Notes under the pieces: generated by a model
The model's database searches: none
Seen by the model: only the letters and a program-made list of their open reading frames with translations
What the model was told of the DNA's origin: nothing
Position numbers and translations under genes: made by a program
Shown here: one piece after another, positions 4,752 to 5,185 of the stretch
How the letters are laid out: each line of letters begins with the position of its first letter
How positions within the stretch are numbered: position 1 is the first letter of the stretch
Assembly (NCBI GenBank): GCA_012513005.1
Contig: JAAZCZ010000075.1
Coordinates: 1-5,185 of the forward strand
Source: Oscillospiraceae bacterium
GTDB lineage: Bacteria > Bacillota > Clostridia > Oscillospirales > Oscillospiraceae
Direction: 5' to 3'
DNA length: 5,185 bases

Positions 4752-5185
4752 TTGGATAATCAAACGGCGGCTGTCCGCATGCGAAATATTTCTAAATCCT
4801 TCGGCACAGTTCTTGCTAACGACAAGGTCTGGCTCGATATATACAGGGGTGAAATTTTGGCTCTTCTGGGAGAAAACGGAAGCGGCAAAACAACACTCAT
4901 GAACATGCTCTCCGGCATATACTATCCCGATGAGGGCGAAATTTTTGTAGACGGCACGCAGGTCAGCATAAAAAGCCCAAAAGACGCCTTCGACCTCGGA
5001 ATCGGCATGATACATCAGCATTTTAAGCTAGTTGATGTTTTAACTGCTGCTGAAAATATTATTTTAGGCCTAAAAGGCAAGGGCAGGCTGGATATGAAAT
5101 CTGCCCACGCCAAGATAAAAGAAATCTGCGACAAGTTCGGTTTTGAAATAGACCCGGAGCAGAAGATTTATGAAATGTCCGTCTC
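4752..5185 (+). CDS. ABC transporter ATP-binding protein (partial, 3' end outside)
   Basis: This is the first 144 codons of an ATPase subunit that should power the importer served by the upstream BMP lipoprotein, on the cytoplasmic face of the membrane. The frame begins MDNQTAAVRMRNISKSFG. It carries an intact Walker A motif GENGSGKT (residues 40-47), then TLMNMLSGIYYPDEGEI, the Q-loop glutamine in MIHQHFKL (Q89), and LTAAENIILG. It runs off the window at EMSV, just where the family continues towards its ABC signature. The signature and Walker B motifs therefore lie outside. Relatives paired with BMP proteins (YufO type) are about 500-residue double ATPases, so most of the gene is probably missing here. 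The start is TTG, chosen because GGAGGG precedes it by seven bases. It is expected to share the riboswitch-controlled transcript. Confidence 0.92.
   Translation, partial: MDNQTAAVRMRNISKSFGTVLANDKVWLDIYRGEILALLGENGSGKTTLMNMLSGIYYPDEGEIFVDGTQVSIKSPKDAFDLGIGMIHQHFKLVDVLTAAENIILGLKGKGRLDMKSAHAKIKEICDKFGFEIDPEQKIYEMSV

Noticed and set aside
4731..5021. Minus-strand open frame of 96 codons
   Set aside because: It lies antisense to the ABC ATPase, whose Walker A and Q-loop are intact on the plus strand.

Overview
The window looks like chromosomal DNA of a Gram-positive, low-to-mid GC Clostridia-type bacterium. The evidence is Shine-Dalgarno sequences close to GGAGG, two well-supported TTG starts, an xpt-type xanthine phosphoribosyltransferase, a guanine riboswitch that controls a transcription terminator, and a BMP-family nucleoside-type lipoprotein. 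No species can be named from the sequence alone. There are no tRNA or rRNA genes, no CRISPR array and no recognisable transposase.

Left part (1-1470). This part is visibly more AT-rich and reads on the minus strand. From promoter-distal to promoter-proximal it holds a short direct-repeat/dyad patch (47-115), an orphan ribosome-binding-site-like sequence, a seven-helix membrane protein of unknown function (181-837), a 60-residue conserved-looking small protein (865-1047), and the C-terminal two thirds of a GyrI-like small-molecule-binding protein (1044-1448). The GyrI-like gene has lost its start and roughly its first 70-80 codons. The break lies just beyond the 3' end of the repressor gene, so this block looks like the tail of an operon cut by a rearrangement.

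Middle (1471-2513). A LexA/CI-type self-cleaving repressor (1471-2235, minus strand) has a near-consensus promoter. It is divergent from xpt. The roughly 280-bp intergenic region holds both promoters and a perfect 9-bp inverted repeat with a 9-bp spacer that could be an operator.

Right part (2514-5185). This is a purine-salvage and uptake block on the plus strand. It contains xpt (2514-3092), then a guanine-class riboswitch (aptamer 3137-3199) with mutually exclusive antiterminator (3197-3231) and terminator (3210-3256) hairpins. These are followed by a BMP-family substrate-binding lipoprotein (3318-4640), an intercistronic double hairpin, and the first 144 codons of the partner ABC ATPase (4752 onward, cut by the window edge). 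The inferred logic is that when guanine is scarce, transcription reads past the terminator and the cell makes a purine-nucleoside importer, while Xpt salvages the imported xanthine-type base with PRPP.

Most of the window is explained by known families. The points most worth a second look are the aberrant L3 loop of the riboswitch, the decapitated GyrI-like gene at the composition boundary, the stand-alone self-cleaving repressor with its candidate operator, and the repeat patch at the left edge. I found no convincing wholly new system.
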